Assembly (NCBI RefSeq): GCF_001051995.2
Contig: NZ_CP014646.1
Span: forward strand, 1 to 64,000
Direction of reading: 5' to 3'
DNA from: Thauera humireducens
GTDB lineage: Bacteria; Pseudomonadota; Gammaproteobacteria; Burkholderiales; Rhodocyclaceae
Length of the DNA: 64,000 nt
In this document: one piece after another, positions 16,189 to 23,689 of the stretch
How positions within the stretch are numbered: position 1 is the stretch's first letter
Layout of the letters: every line of letters starts with the position of its first letter
Program-made: the position numbers and the translations under genes
The notes under the pieces: model-generated
Database searches by the model: none
What the model was told of the DNA's origin: nothing
What the model saw: the letters and a program-made list of their open reading frames with translations, nothing else

Positions 16189-16551
16189 GTGGAAGAGCTG
16201 GACAAGGTGTTCGAGAGCGTCGCCGAATACTTCAGCCTGCTGTCCGAACCCTCGCGGCTGAAGATCATGCATTGCCTGTGCAATGGCGAGCGTTCGGTTA
16301 ATGAGGTGGTGGAAGCGACAGGGCTGACGCAGGCGAACGCCTCGCGCCACCTGAGCCTGTTGTATCGGTCCGGCGTGGTCGGGCGCCGCCGCGAGGGCAG
16401 CCAGGTTTTCTACCGGCTCATCGACCCCAACTTCACCGATCTGTGCCGCACGGTATGCATCGGCATCGCATCGCGCGACGAAGTGCAGCACAACCCGTCG
16501 CGGCGTGAATCCCTGCTGCGCCTCGAGCATGACTTGAAGCTCGAGCGCTGA
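16189..16551 (+). CDS. ArsR-family regulator, probably sulfur-responsive
   Basis: A 120-residue winged-helix repressor with the helix-turn-helix TGLTQANASRHLSLLYRSG (about 45-63). Cysteines are at 29, 31, 86 and 90; the pairing of a cysteine in the first helix region with one near residue 86-90 resembles thiol-persulfide switch repressors (SqrR/BigR/SoxR types), rather than metal sites. It uses a GTG start. Position between fccAB and soxCDYZAX suggests it controls one or both units; effector and targets are inferred. Confidence 0.8.
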   Translation: MEELDKVFESVAEYFSLLSEPSRLKIMHCLCNGERSVNEVVEATGLTQANASRHLSLLYRSGVVGRRREGSQVFYRLIDPNFTDLCRTVCIGIASRDEVQHNPSRRESLLRLEHDLKLER

Positions 16552-16607
16552 GTCAGGGATGTCCGTCTCAACTTAAACACACAACCAGAACCGAGGGGAG
16601 TGTACGC

Positions 16608-17945
16608 ATGGCAAACATCGATACCCGGCCTGGCCGGGTCAGGCCTGCGCCGGAGAATTTCCTGACCGACGAGCAGATCGCCGCGGTGAAGGACGGTCGG
16701 CGCGACTTTCTGCGAAGGGCGTTCGTGACGGCGTCGGCTGCGATGGCGGCACCCGCCGTGGCGCGCGCTGCCGGCGAAGGCGATCCCGCCATCCTGAACC
16801 TGCCGCCGTGGAGTACCTCGCTGGGCCAGCCGGTCGCAGCGAATCCCTACGGCATGCCTTCCAAGTTCGAGCGCGGCCTGCAGCGGCGCGAAAGCCCGGG
16901 CCTGACCCGTGTCGGCGGCTCCTCGGTCGCCTTCACGCCGCTGCAAGGGCTGTTCGGCATCATCACGCCGTCGGGCCTGCATTTCGAGCGCCATCACCAG
17001 GGCTGGCACGACGTCGACCCGTCGAAGCACCGTCTGATGATCAACGGCCTGGTCAAGACCAATGCGGTCTTCACGATGGACGACATCATGCGACTGCCTT
17101 CGGTGTCGCGCATCCACTTCATCGAATGCGGTGCCAACACCGGCATGGAGTGGGGCAACGTCGCGGTGCCGACCGTGCAGTACTCGCACGGCATGATCTC
17201 CTGTTCCGAGTTCACTGGCGTGCCCCTGAAGGAAATCCTCGACATGTGCGGGGCCGACTACAAGAAGGGCCGCTTCGTGCTGGCCGAAGGCGCCGACGGC
17301 TCGTCGATGACCCGTACCATCCCGATGGAACTGATCGAGTCGGGCGAGGTGCTGGTGGCCTACGGCATGAACGGCGAGATGCTGCGTCCCGAGAACGGCT
17401 ACCCGCTGCGCCTGGTGGTGCCGGGCGTGCAGGGCGTGAGCTGGGTGAAGTGGCTGCGCCGCATCGAGGTTGGCGACAAGCCGTGGGCGACCAAGGACGA
17501 GGCGGTGCATTACGTCGACCTCATGCCCGATGGCTTGCACCGCCAGTACACCTCGATCCAGGAGTGCAAGTCGGTCATCACCACCCCGTCGGGCGGCCAG
17601 CTGCTGCTCGACAAGGGCTTCTACAATATCTCGGGCATGGCCTGGTCGGGCCGCGGCAAGGTCACCCGCGTCGATGTGTCCACCGACGGCGGCATCAACT
17701 GGCGCCAGGCACGCCTGGAGACGCCGGTGCTGTCGAAGGCGGTCACCCGCTTCAACATCGACTGGGTGTGGGACGGCAAGCCCGCGATCCTGCAGTCGCG
17801 CGCGGTCGACGAAACCGGCTACGTCCAGCCGAGCTATGGCCAGCTGCGCAAGGTGCGCGGCACCAAGTCCATCTATCACAACAACGCCATCCAGTCCTGG
17901 AAGGTGGTCGAATCCGGGGAGGTGAGCAATGTCCAGGTTCTCTAA
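16608..17945 (+). CDS. soxC: Sulfane dehydrogenase subunit SoxC (molybdenum)
   Basis: A 445-residue periplasmic molybdoprotein, part of the Sox(CD) sulfane dehydrogenase that oxidises the SoxY-bound sulfane sulfur with six electrons. The Tat motif GRRDFLRRAF (30-39) targets it to the periplasm. The Moco ligand is Cys174 in HFIECGANTGM, and the dimerisation domain follows from about 300. Presence of SoxCD means thiosulfate can be oxidised fully to sulfate without sulfur globules. It overlaps soxD by 17 bases. Confidence 0.96.
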   Translation: MANIDTRPGRVRPAPENFLTDEQIAAVKDGRRDFLRRAFVTASAAMAAPAVARAAGEGDPAILNLPPWSTSLGQPVAANPYGMPSKFERGLQRRESPGLTRVGGSSVAFTPLQGLFGIITPSGLHFERHHQGWHDVDPSKHRLMINGLVKTNAVFTMDDIMRLPSVSRIHFIECGANTGMEWGNVAVPTVQYSHGMISCSEFTGVPLKEILDMCGADYKKGRFVLAEGADGSSMTRTIPMELIESGEVLVAYGMNGEMLRPENGYPLRLVVPGVQGVSWVKWLRRIEVGDKPWATKDEAVHYVDLMPDGLHRQYTSIQECKSVITTPSGGQLLLDKGFYNISGMAWSGRGKVTRVDVSTDGGINWRQARLETPVLSKAVTRFNIDWVWDGKPAILQSRAVDETGYVQPSYGQLRKVRGTKSIYHNNAIQSWKVVESGEVSNVQVL

Positions 17946-18993
17946 GACGCTGATTGCGCTGCTCGTCGCCGGTGCGGCGACCTCGGCGATGGCTTTCGAC
18001 CGCTATCAAGGCATCGGCCGACCGGCCACCGCGGCCGAGGTGAAGGCCTGGGACATCGACGTGCGACCCGATTTCGTCGGCCTGCCGAAAGGCTCGGGCA
18101 ACGTCGACCGGGGCATGGAGCTGTGGGAAACCCACTGTGCCAGTTGCCACGGCGTGTTCGGCGAGTCCAACGAGGTGTTCACGCCCATCGTCGGCGGCAC
18201 CACCCTGAAGGACATCGAGACCGGCCGTGTCGAGGCATTGATCACCGGCGCGTCGCCGCAGCGCACCACGCTGATGAAGGTGCCGACCGTGTCGACGCTG
18301 TTCGACTACATCCAGCGCGCGATGCCCTGGACGGCGCCGAAGTCGCTGTCGCCCGACGATGTCTACGCGATCCTCGCTTACCTGCTCAACCTGGGCGAAA
18401 TCGTGCCGGCCGACTATGTGCTGAGCGACGAGAACATCCGCGAAGTGCAGGAGCGCATGCCCAACCGCAACGGCATGACGACCGACCACGGCATGTGGCC
18501 GGGTGCGCCGGCCTCGAAGGGTGGCATCGGCAACGGCGGCAAGCCCGACGTCAAGAACGTCGCATGCATGAAGGACTGCAAGAAGGAAGTCGAGATCGTG
18601 TCCGCGCTGCCCGACTACGCGCAGGATGCGCACGGCAACCTCGCCGAGCAGAACCGTCCGGTGGGCCAGACGCGCGGCAAGCAGACGGGCGCGCCGGGCG
18701 AGCCCGCCGGCGATGGCCAGCCGTCGGCCGCCGCAGCGACGCTGGCACTGGCCAACGAGAAGGGCTGCATGGCCTGCCATGGCGTGGCGAACAAGATCGT
18801 CGGCCCCGGGTACAATGAGATTGCTCAAAAGTATCAAGGGCAGGTCGATGCCGAGGAAAAATTGATCGCCAAGGTGAAGAACGGCGGCCAGGGCACCTGG
18901 GGGACCATTCCGATGCCGCCCCAGGGGCATGTCGCGGACGAGGACATCAAGCGACTCGTCGAGTGGATTCTGCAAGGCGCGAAAGCGCAGTAA
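17929..18993 (+). CDS. soxD: Diheme cytochrome SoxD
   Basis: A 354-residue periplasmic cytochrome, the electron-accepting subunit of SoxCD. Signal peptide 1-22; heme sites CASCH (70-74) and CMACH (280-284). The two domains are joined by a linker rich in Gly, Pro and Ala (about 235-265). The start codon lies inside soxC behind a good GGGGAGG site, indicating translational coupling. Confidence 0.95.
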   Translation: MSRFSKTLIALLVAGAATSAMAFDRYQGIGRPATAAEVKAWDIDVRPDFVGLPKGSGNVDRGMELWETHCASCHGVFGESNEVFTPIVGGTTLKDIETGRVEALITGASPQRTTLMKVPTVSTLFDYIQRAMPWTAPKSLSPDDVYAILAYLLNLGEIVPADYVLSDENIREVQERMPNRNGMTTDHGMWPGAPASKGGIGNGGKPDVKNVACMKDCKKEVEIVSALPDYAQDAHGNLAEQNRPVGQTRGKQTGAPGEPAGDGQPSAAAATLALANEKGCMACHGVANKIVGPGYNEIAQKYQGQVDAEEKLIAKVKNGGQGTWGTIPMPPQGHVADEDIKRLVEWILQGAKAQ

Positions 18994-19015
18994 CACCTCT
19001 ACAAGGAGAGACGGG

Positions 19016-19483
19016 ATGAATCATCAACGCAGGGATACCCTGAAAGCGGGTGGCGGTCTGGGCGTGTTCGGGCTGCTGGTCGCGGCCGGCATGATCAAGC
19101 CGGAGCTGGCCCAGGCGGCCTGGAACAAGGAAGCCTTCGAGGCGAAGTCGCTGGACGCTGCCTTCGGCGTGATCGGCGCCGGCAAGCCCGCCGAAAGCGG
19201 CGACGTGGTCATCACCGCGCCCGACATCGCCGAGAACGGTGCGGTCGTGCCGGTCGGGGTGGTCAGCAACATCCCGAAGACCGAGTACATCGCGATCATG
19301 ATCGAGAAGAACCCGAACATGCTCGCCGCCAGCTTCACGATTCCCGATGGCACCGTCGCCGAAGTGCAGACGCGCGTGAAGATGGGCCAGACCTCCGACG
19401 TGTATGCCGTGGTCAAGGCCGACGGCAAGTTCTACATGTCGAAGAAGGAAGTCAAGGTCACCCTCGGCGGCTGCGGCGGCTGA
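19016..19483 (+). CDS. soxY: Sulfur carrier protein SoxY
   Basis: A 155-residue periplasmic carrier. The Tat-like signal QRRDTLKAGGG is near the N terminus. The C-terminal GGCGG motif, whose Cys carries the sulfur intermediates on a swinging arm, is intact and is the last five residues. It forms a heterodimer with SoxZ, encoded 30 bp downstream. The ATG at 19016 follows AAGGAGAGAC, a ribosome-binding site of the same type as those of soxZ and soxA. Confidence 0.97.
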   Translation: MNHQRRDTLKAGGGLGVFGLLVAAGMIKPELAQAAWNKEAFEAKSLDAAFGVIGAGKPAESGDVVITAPDIAENGAVVPVGVVSNIPKTEYIAIMIEKNPNMLAASFTIPDGTVAEVQTRVKMGQTSDVYAVVKADGKFYMSKKEVKVTLGGCGG

Positions 19484-19513
19484 TCAAGCAACAGGTTCAG
19501 GAGAGAAAACGAT

Positions 19514-19825
19514 ATGGCAAGCCCGATGCGTATTCGCGCCGCCGCCAAGGATGGCGTTACTGAAGTTCGCGTGCTGATGTCGCACGTCATGGAAACCGGC
19601 CAGCGCAAGGATTCGTCCGGCGCCGTGATCCCGGCTCACTTCATCACCGAACTGACCGCCAAGCACAACGACAAGGTCGTGCTGAGCGCCGAGTTCGGTC
19701 CCTCGGTGTCCACCAACCCCTACCTCGCGTTCAAGTTCAATGGCGGCGCGAAGGGTGACAAGGTCGCCGTGACCTGGGTCGACAACAAGGGTGAGACCCG
19801 CACCGACGAAGTCCAGATCGCCTGA
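19514..19825 (+). CDS. soxZ: Sulfur carrier partner SoxZ
   Basis: A 103-residue beta-sandwich protein without a signal peptide, exported bound to SoxY. The N terminus MASPMRIRAAAKDGVTEVRV and the HPMETG-like SHVMETGQRKD segment are characteristic. It holds SoxY during the reaction cycle. It lies between soxY and soxA; a hairpin follows at 19835. Confidence 0.96.
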   Translation: MASPMRIRAAAKDGVTEVRVLMSHVMETGQRKDSSGAVIPAHFITELTAKHNDKVVLSAEFGPSVSTNPYLAFKFNGGAKGDKVAVTWVDNKGETRTDEVQIA

Positions 19826-19834
19826 TAGTCTTTG

Positions 19835-19862
19835 CGGCCCGCGATACGACGATCGCGGGCCG
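19835..19862 (+). other. Intra-operon hairpin between soxZ and soxA
   Basis: CGGCCCGCGAT (19835-19845) pairs with ATCGCGGGCCG (19852-19862), loop 6 nt, no T tract. A second smaller hairpin CGGGGT/ACCCCG (19921-19926/19932-19937) lies just before the soxA ribosome-binding site. They may stabilise the soxYZ message or attenuate soxA; this is inference. Confidence 0.6.
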
Positions 19863-19948
19863 GCACCACAGGTGCAGGGAGCAGGGTGCCGGCCGCCGGC
19901 TGGCGCCACATACCTGACAACGGGGTTCCGGACCCCGGAGGAGAGACG

Positions 19949-20746
19949 ATGAAAAAACAACTCAAGGCGATTGCCGTGAGCGTAGGGCTTGCCCTGGCAG
20001 CGCCCGCGTTCGCGCAGGAAGACCTGAATTTCGACGCCTACCGCGAGATGCTGGCGGATGGCAATCCGGCCGAACTCTACGAAATGGAAGGGGAAGAGCT
20101 GTGGCGGACCGCGCGCGGTCCCAAGAACGCCACGCTCGAGCAGTGCGACCTCGGCCTGGGGGCAGGCGTGGTCGAAGGGGCTGCGGCACAACTGCCGCGC
20201 TTCTTCAAGGACACGGGCAAGGTGCAGGATCTCGAGTCCCGCCTGATGTACTGCATGGAAACGCTGCAGGGCATCCCCTCCGCGGAGATCATCAACGGCA
20301 AGTTCCTGCAGGGCGAGCGCGGCAAGGTCGCGGCGCTGGTGGCCTACGTGGTCACGCACTCCAAGGGCGCGAAGCTCGCCGTCGATCTCTCGCATCCCAA
20401 GATGAAGGAGATGTACGCGCTGGGCGAGCGGGCCTTCTACTACCGCACCGGCGCGATGGATTTCTCCTGTGCGTCCTGCCACAGCCAGGACGACAAGCGC
20501 ATCCGCGCCACGCAACTGCCCAACATCACCAAGCCGGAAGGCGCGGCGGCGGGCTGGAGTTCGTGGCCCGCGTATCGCGTCTCGAATTCGCAATTCTGGA
20601 CCATGCAGCATCGGCTGTGGGACTGCTTCCGTCAGCAGCGCACGGCCGAGCCGATCTTCGCCTCGGACGTGACCATCGCGCTGTCGGTGTTCATGGCGGG
20701 CAAGGGCAACGGTGCCGAGGCCCAGTGGCCGGGCGTGAAGCGCTAA
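19949..20746 (+). CDS. soxA: SoxA, thiosulfate-binding cytochrome subunit (monoheme type)
   Basis: A 265-residue periplasmic cytochrome that, with SoxX, joins thiosulfate to SoxY by a disulfide. Signal peptide 1-22. The only CXXCH is CASCH (174-178). The N-terminal heme site of diheme SoxA proteins is replaced by cysteines in EQCDLGLG and MYCMETL, which probably form a disulfide. Cys226 in WDCFRQQR is the conserved persulfide-bearing heme ligand. The ATG at 19949 follows GGAGGAGAGAC. Confidence 0.95.
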   Translation: MKKQLKAIAVSVGLALAAPAFAQEDLNFDAYREMLADGNPAELYEMEGEELWRTARGPKNATLEQCDLGLGAGVVEGAAAQLPRFFKDTGKVQDLESRLMYCMETLQGIPSAEIINGKFLQGERGKVAALVAYVVTHSKGAKLAVDLSHPKMKEMYALGERAFYYRTGAMDFSCASCHSQDDKRIRATQLPNITKPEGAAAGWSSWPAYRVSNSQFWTMQHRLWDCFRQQRTAEPIFASDVTIALSVFMAGKGNGAEAQWPGVKR

Positions 20747-20759
20747 GGGAGCGGACAAC

Positions 20760-21359
20760 ATGAAGAAGCTGTTCATTGCTGCGCCGCTGGCGCTGTGTGC
20801 ATCGGTCGCCATCGCCGACGATCTGCAGGCGAAGGTCGAGGAGATGATGCTGAAGTCGTTCAAGGCCAACGGCATCGCCAGTCTCGATCGCCAGAAGCAG
20901 GACGCCGTGCAGAAGGCCTGCTCGAGCCCGACGCAGCCTGATGCCGAGACCATGAAGCGGCTCGAGGCGGCCGAGATGGCCACGATCCAGTGGCCGAGCG
21001 ACGGCAACTACACGGGAGGCAACTGGAAGGAAGGGCAGAAGATCGCGGCCAGCGGTCGCGGCCTGACCTGGACCGACAAGACGCCCGACAACAATGGTGG
21101 CGGCTGCTACAACTGCCACGCGATGGACCCCAAGGAAGTCTCGGAGGGCACCATCGGACCCAGCCTCGAAGGCTACGCCAAGCTGCGCGGCAACTCGGAA
21201 GAGGTCGTGAAGTACACCTGGGGCAAGCTGTGGAACTCCAAGGCCTACAACGCGTGCAGCGACATGCCGCGCAACGGCTATGGCGGCATCCTCACCGAGG
21301 TCCAGATTCGCCACGTGATGGCCTACCTGTTCGACCCGGCTTCGCCGGTCAATCAGTAA
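20760..21359 (+). CDS. soxX: SoxX, monoheme cytochrome subunit of SoxXA
   Basis: A 199-residue periplasmic cytochrome with signal peptide (1-20) and heme motif CYNCH (116-120). An N-terminal extension of about 95 residues precedes the cytochrome fold, as in the longer SoxX class. It completes the SoxXA enzyme and is encoded 13 bp after soxA. A strong terminator follows, separating it from soxB. Confidence 0.95.
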   Translation: MKKLFIAAPLALCASVAIADDLQAKVEEMMLKSFKANGIASLDRQKQDAVQKACSSPTQPDAETMKRLEAAEMATIQWPSDGNYTGGNWKEGQKIAASGRGLTWTDKTPDNNGGGCYNCHAMDPKEVSEGTIGPSLEGYAKLRGNSEEVVKYTWGKLWNSKAYNACSDMPRNGYGGILTEVQIRHVMAYLFDPASPVNQ

Positions 21360-21384
21360 GCGCCGCTCGCGAGCGCTACGGAGC

Positions 21385-21418
21385 AGGGCCCGCGGCCTCG
21401 GCCCCGGGCCCTTTTTTT
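21385..21418 (+). terminator. Intrinsic terminator between soxX and soxB
   Basis: AGGGCCCG (21385-21392) and CGGGCCCT (21405-21412) with seven T residues immediately after. It ends the soxCDYZAX transcript, so soxB needs read-through or its own promoter; TATAGT at 21462-21467 is a candidate -10 without an obvious -35. Confidence 0.87.
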
Positions 21419-21482
21419 GCCTCAAGCAAGGCGCGCACCAAGGCATGCGCGGCTCGCTCGATATAGTCAAAGGGAATGACCC

Positions 21483-23207
21483 ATGTCGATGAATCGTCGT
21501 GAATTCATGCAGATGCTGGCGGTTGCTGCAGCCGGCGGCATGACGCTGCATTCAAGCTTCGCGCGTGCCGAAAAGGCCGCCGAGGCGCTGTACGACATGC
21601 CGAAGTTCGGCAACGTCAGCCTGTTGCACATGACCGACTGTCATGCGCAGCTGCTGCCGATCTACTTCCGTGAGCCCAACGTCAACCTGGGCGTGGGCGG
21701 CATGGTGGGGAACGCGCCGCACATCGTCGGCGAGCGCTTCCTGAAGCACTTCGGCATCAAGCCGGGCAGCATCGAGGCCCATGCCTTCACCTATCTCGAC
21801 TTCGTCGAGGCGGCGAAGACCTACGGCAAGGTCGGCGGTTTCGCCCACCTGTCCACGCTTGTCAAGAAGATGAAGGCCAGCCGTCCGGGCGCGCTGCTGC
21901 TCGACGGCGGCGATACCTGGCAGGGCTCGGGCACCGCGCTGTGGACCAACGCCCAGGACATGGTCGACGCCTGCAAGCTGCTCGGTGTGGATGTGATGAC
22001 CCTGCACTGGGAGTCGAGCTATGGCGCGGACCGCGTCAAGGAGATCGAGGAAAAGGACTTCGCGGGCCAGATCGACATCGTTGCCCAGAACGTGAAGACC
22101 ACGGACTTCGAGGATCCGGTCTTCAAGCCCTACGTCATCAAGAACATCAACGGTGTGCCGGTGGCCATCGTCGGACAGGCCTTCCCCTATACGCCGATCG
22201 CCAACCCGCGCTGGCAGACGCCGGACTGGAGCTTCGGCATCCAGGAGCAGGGCATGCAGGAGGCGGTGAACGCGGCCCGGGCCGAGGGGGCGCAGGTCGT
22301 GGTCGTGCTGTCGCACAACGGCATGGATGTGGACCTCAAGCTCGCCAGCCGCGTCACCGGCATCGACGCGATCTTCGGCGGCCATACGCACGACGGCATG
22401 CCGGCGCCGACCGTGGTCGAGAACGCCGGCGGCAAGACGCTGGTCACCAATGCCGGTTCCAACGGCAAGTTCCTCGGCGTCATGGACTTCGACGTCAAGA
22501 ACGGAAAGGTGGTCGATTTCCGCTACAAGCTGCTGCCGGTGCTCGCCAACCTGTTGCCGGCCGACCCCGAGATGGCGGCCTTCATCGACAAGACCCGCGC
22601 ACCCTTCCTCGAGAAACTCACCGAGAAGCTCGCCGTCACCGAAGGCCTGCTGTATCGCCGCGGCAACTTCAACGGCTCGTGGGACCAGCTCATCGTCGAT
22701 GCGCTGATCGCCGAGAAGGACGCGGAACTGGCATTCTCGCCCGGCTTCCGCTGGGGCACCTCGTTGCTGCCGGGCGACACGATCACGATGGAGCACCTGC
22801 TCGACCAGACCGCGATCACCTACCCCTGGACCACGCTCACCGAGATGAGCGGCGAGATGATCAAGACCGTGCTCGAGGACGTGGCCGACAACCTGTTCAA
22901 CCCCGACCCCTACTACCAGCAGGGTGGCGACATGGTGCGTGTGGGCGGCCTGCAGTACACCTGCGACCCGACCGCGACGATGGGCAAGCGCATCGACAAC
23001 ATGATGCTCAAGGGCAAGCGCATCGAGCCGGGCAAGACCTACAAGGTTGCCGGCTGGGCGCCGGTGTCGGAGGAGGCGAAGGATTCCGGTCCCGCCGTGT
23101 GGGACGTGGTCGCCAACTACCTGCGCAGCCAGAAGGTGGTGACCCAGCGCGCGCTGAACCTGCCGACCCTCAAGGGCATGGACGGCAACCCGGGTGTCGC
23201 TGTCTGA
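21483..23207 (+). CDS. soxB: Thiosulfohydrolase SoxB
   Basis: A 574-residue periplasmic dimanganese enzyme that releases sulfate from SoxY-bound sulfonate. A Tat signal (NRREFMQML) starts the protein. Metal ligands are seen in LHMTDCHAQ, LLDGGDTWQGS, SHNGMD and GGHTHDGMP, the calcineurin-like metallophosphoesterase pattern; the C-terminal 5'-nucleotidase-like domain follows from about 360. Length is normal for SoxB. Confidence 0.97.
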   Translation: MSMNRREFMQMLAVAAAGGMTLHSSFARAEKAAEALYDMPKFGNVSLLHMTDCHAQLLPIYFREPNVNLGVGGMVGNAPHIVGERFLKHFGIKPGSIEAHAFTYLDFVEAAKTYGKVGGFAHLSTLVKKMKASRPGALLLDGGDTWQGSGTALWTNAQDMVDACKLLGVDVMTLHWESSYGADRVKEIEEKDFAGQIDIVAQNVKTTDFEDPVFKPYVIKNINGVPVAIVGQAFPYTPIANPRWQTPDWSFGIQEQGMQEAVNAARAEGAQVVVVLSHNGMDVDLKLASRVTGIDAIFGGHTHDGMPAPTVVENAGGKTLVTNAGSNGKFLGVMDFDVKNGKVVDFRYKLLPVLANLLPADPEMAAFIDKTRAPFLEKLTEKLAVTEGLLYRRGNFNGSWDQLIVDALIAEKDAELAFSPGFRWGTSLLPGDTITMEHLLDQTAITYPWTTLTEMSGEMIKTVLEDVADNLFNPDPYYQQGGDMVRVGGLQYTCDPTATMGKRIDNMMLKGKRIEPGKTYKVAGWAPVSEEAKDSGPAVWDVVANYLRSQKVVTQRALNLPTLKGMDGNPGVAV

Positions 23208-23235
23208 CGCGGCTCCAACCGTCCGTCAGTGCCCT

Positions 23236-23278
23236 GCCAGCGCCCCGCCAGGCTTCATGCCGGCGGGGCGCTGGCGTT
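23236..23278 (+). terminator. Terminator of soxB
   Basis: Fourteen-base-pair stem GCCAGCGCCCCGCC (23236-23249) with GGCGGGGCGCTGGC (23262-23275), followed by GTTTA. Only 30 bp after the soxB stop. Confidence 0.75.
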
Positions 23279-23337
23279 TACCGCATGGCATTCAGGGAAC
23301 GTTAAGCGTTGTAAGCAATAAGTAAGTTCGATCGACC

Positions 23338-23343
23338 TATAAT
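23338..23343 (+). promoter_or_regulatory. Perfect -10 element upstream of the symporter genes
   Basis: TATAAT about 78 bp before the small-subunit start. No good -35 is found at 16-18 bp, so an activator-dependent promoter is possible. Confidence 0.4.
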
Positions 23344-23421
23344 CCGCGTGCAGTCATAGGAGTCGGCTGCTCCTGGCCGGTTTCGCAGCGAAGCAAGCAA
23401 AACTTTTAAAGAGGAGACGTG

Positions 23422-23676
23422 ATGGAACACAACGGCAAGACGTACTGGGGAACGGTACTAAGCCTGCTGACCAAGATCCTGATCATCTGGTTCCTGGTCT
23501 CGTTCGGCGCAGGCATTCTGTTCGCACCAGCACTCAACAGCATCTCGTTGGGTGGCTACCCGCTCGGTTTCTGGTTCGCTCACCAGGGATCGATCTACAT
23601 CTTCATCGCGCTGATCTTCTACTACGCGAAGAAGATGGGTGACATCGACCGTCAGTTCGACGTTCACGAAGAATAA
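23422..23676 (+). CDS. DUF4212 small subunit of sodium:solute symporter
   Basis: An 84-residue membrane protein with two transmembrane helices (about 12-34 and 50-70) and the family motif LGGYPLGFWFAHQGSIYIF. It matches the small-subunit family always found next to VC_2705-type symporters; its role in transport is not defined. The ATG at 23422 is chosen over the GTG at 23419 because GAGGAG sits at the right distance. The large subunit follows after 13 bp. Confidence 0.88.
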   Translation: MEHNGKTYWGTVLSLLTKILIIWFLVSFGAGILFAPALNSISLGGYPLGFWFAHQGSIYIFIALIFYYAKKMGDIDRQFDVHEE

Positions 23677-23689
23677 TCAGGGGAGACAC

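Noticed and set aside
16144..16191. Fnr box at 16149 as a class II activator of arsR
   Set aside because: A start 41 bp beyond the box centre would fall after the arsR start codon, so activation in that direction is not possible; repression or action on fccA is more likely.
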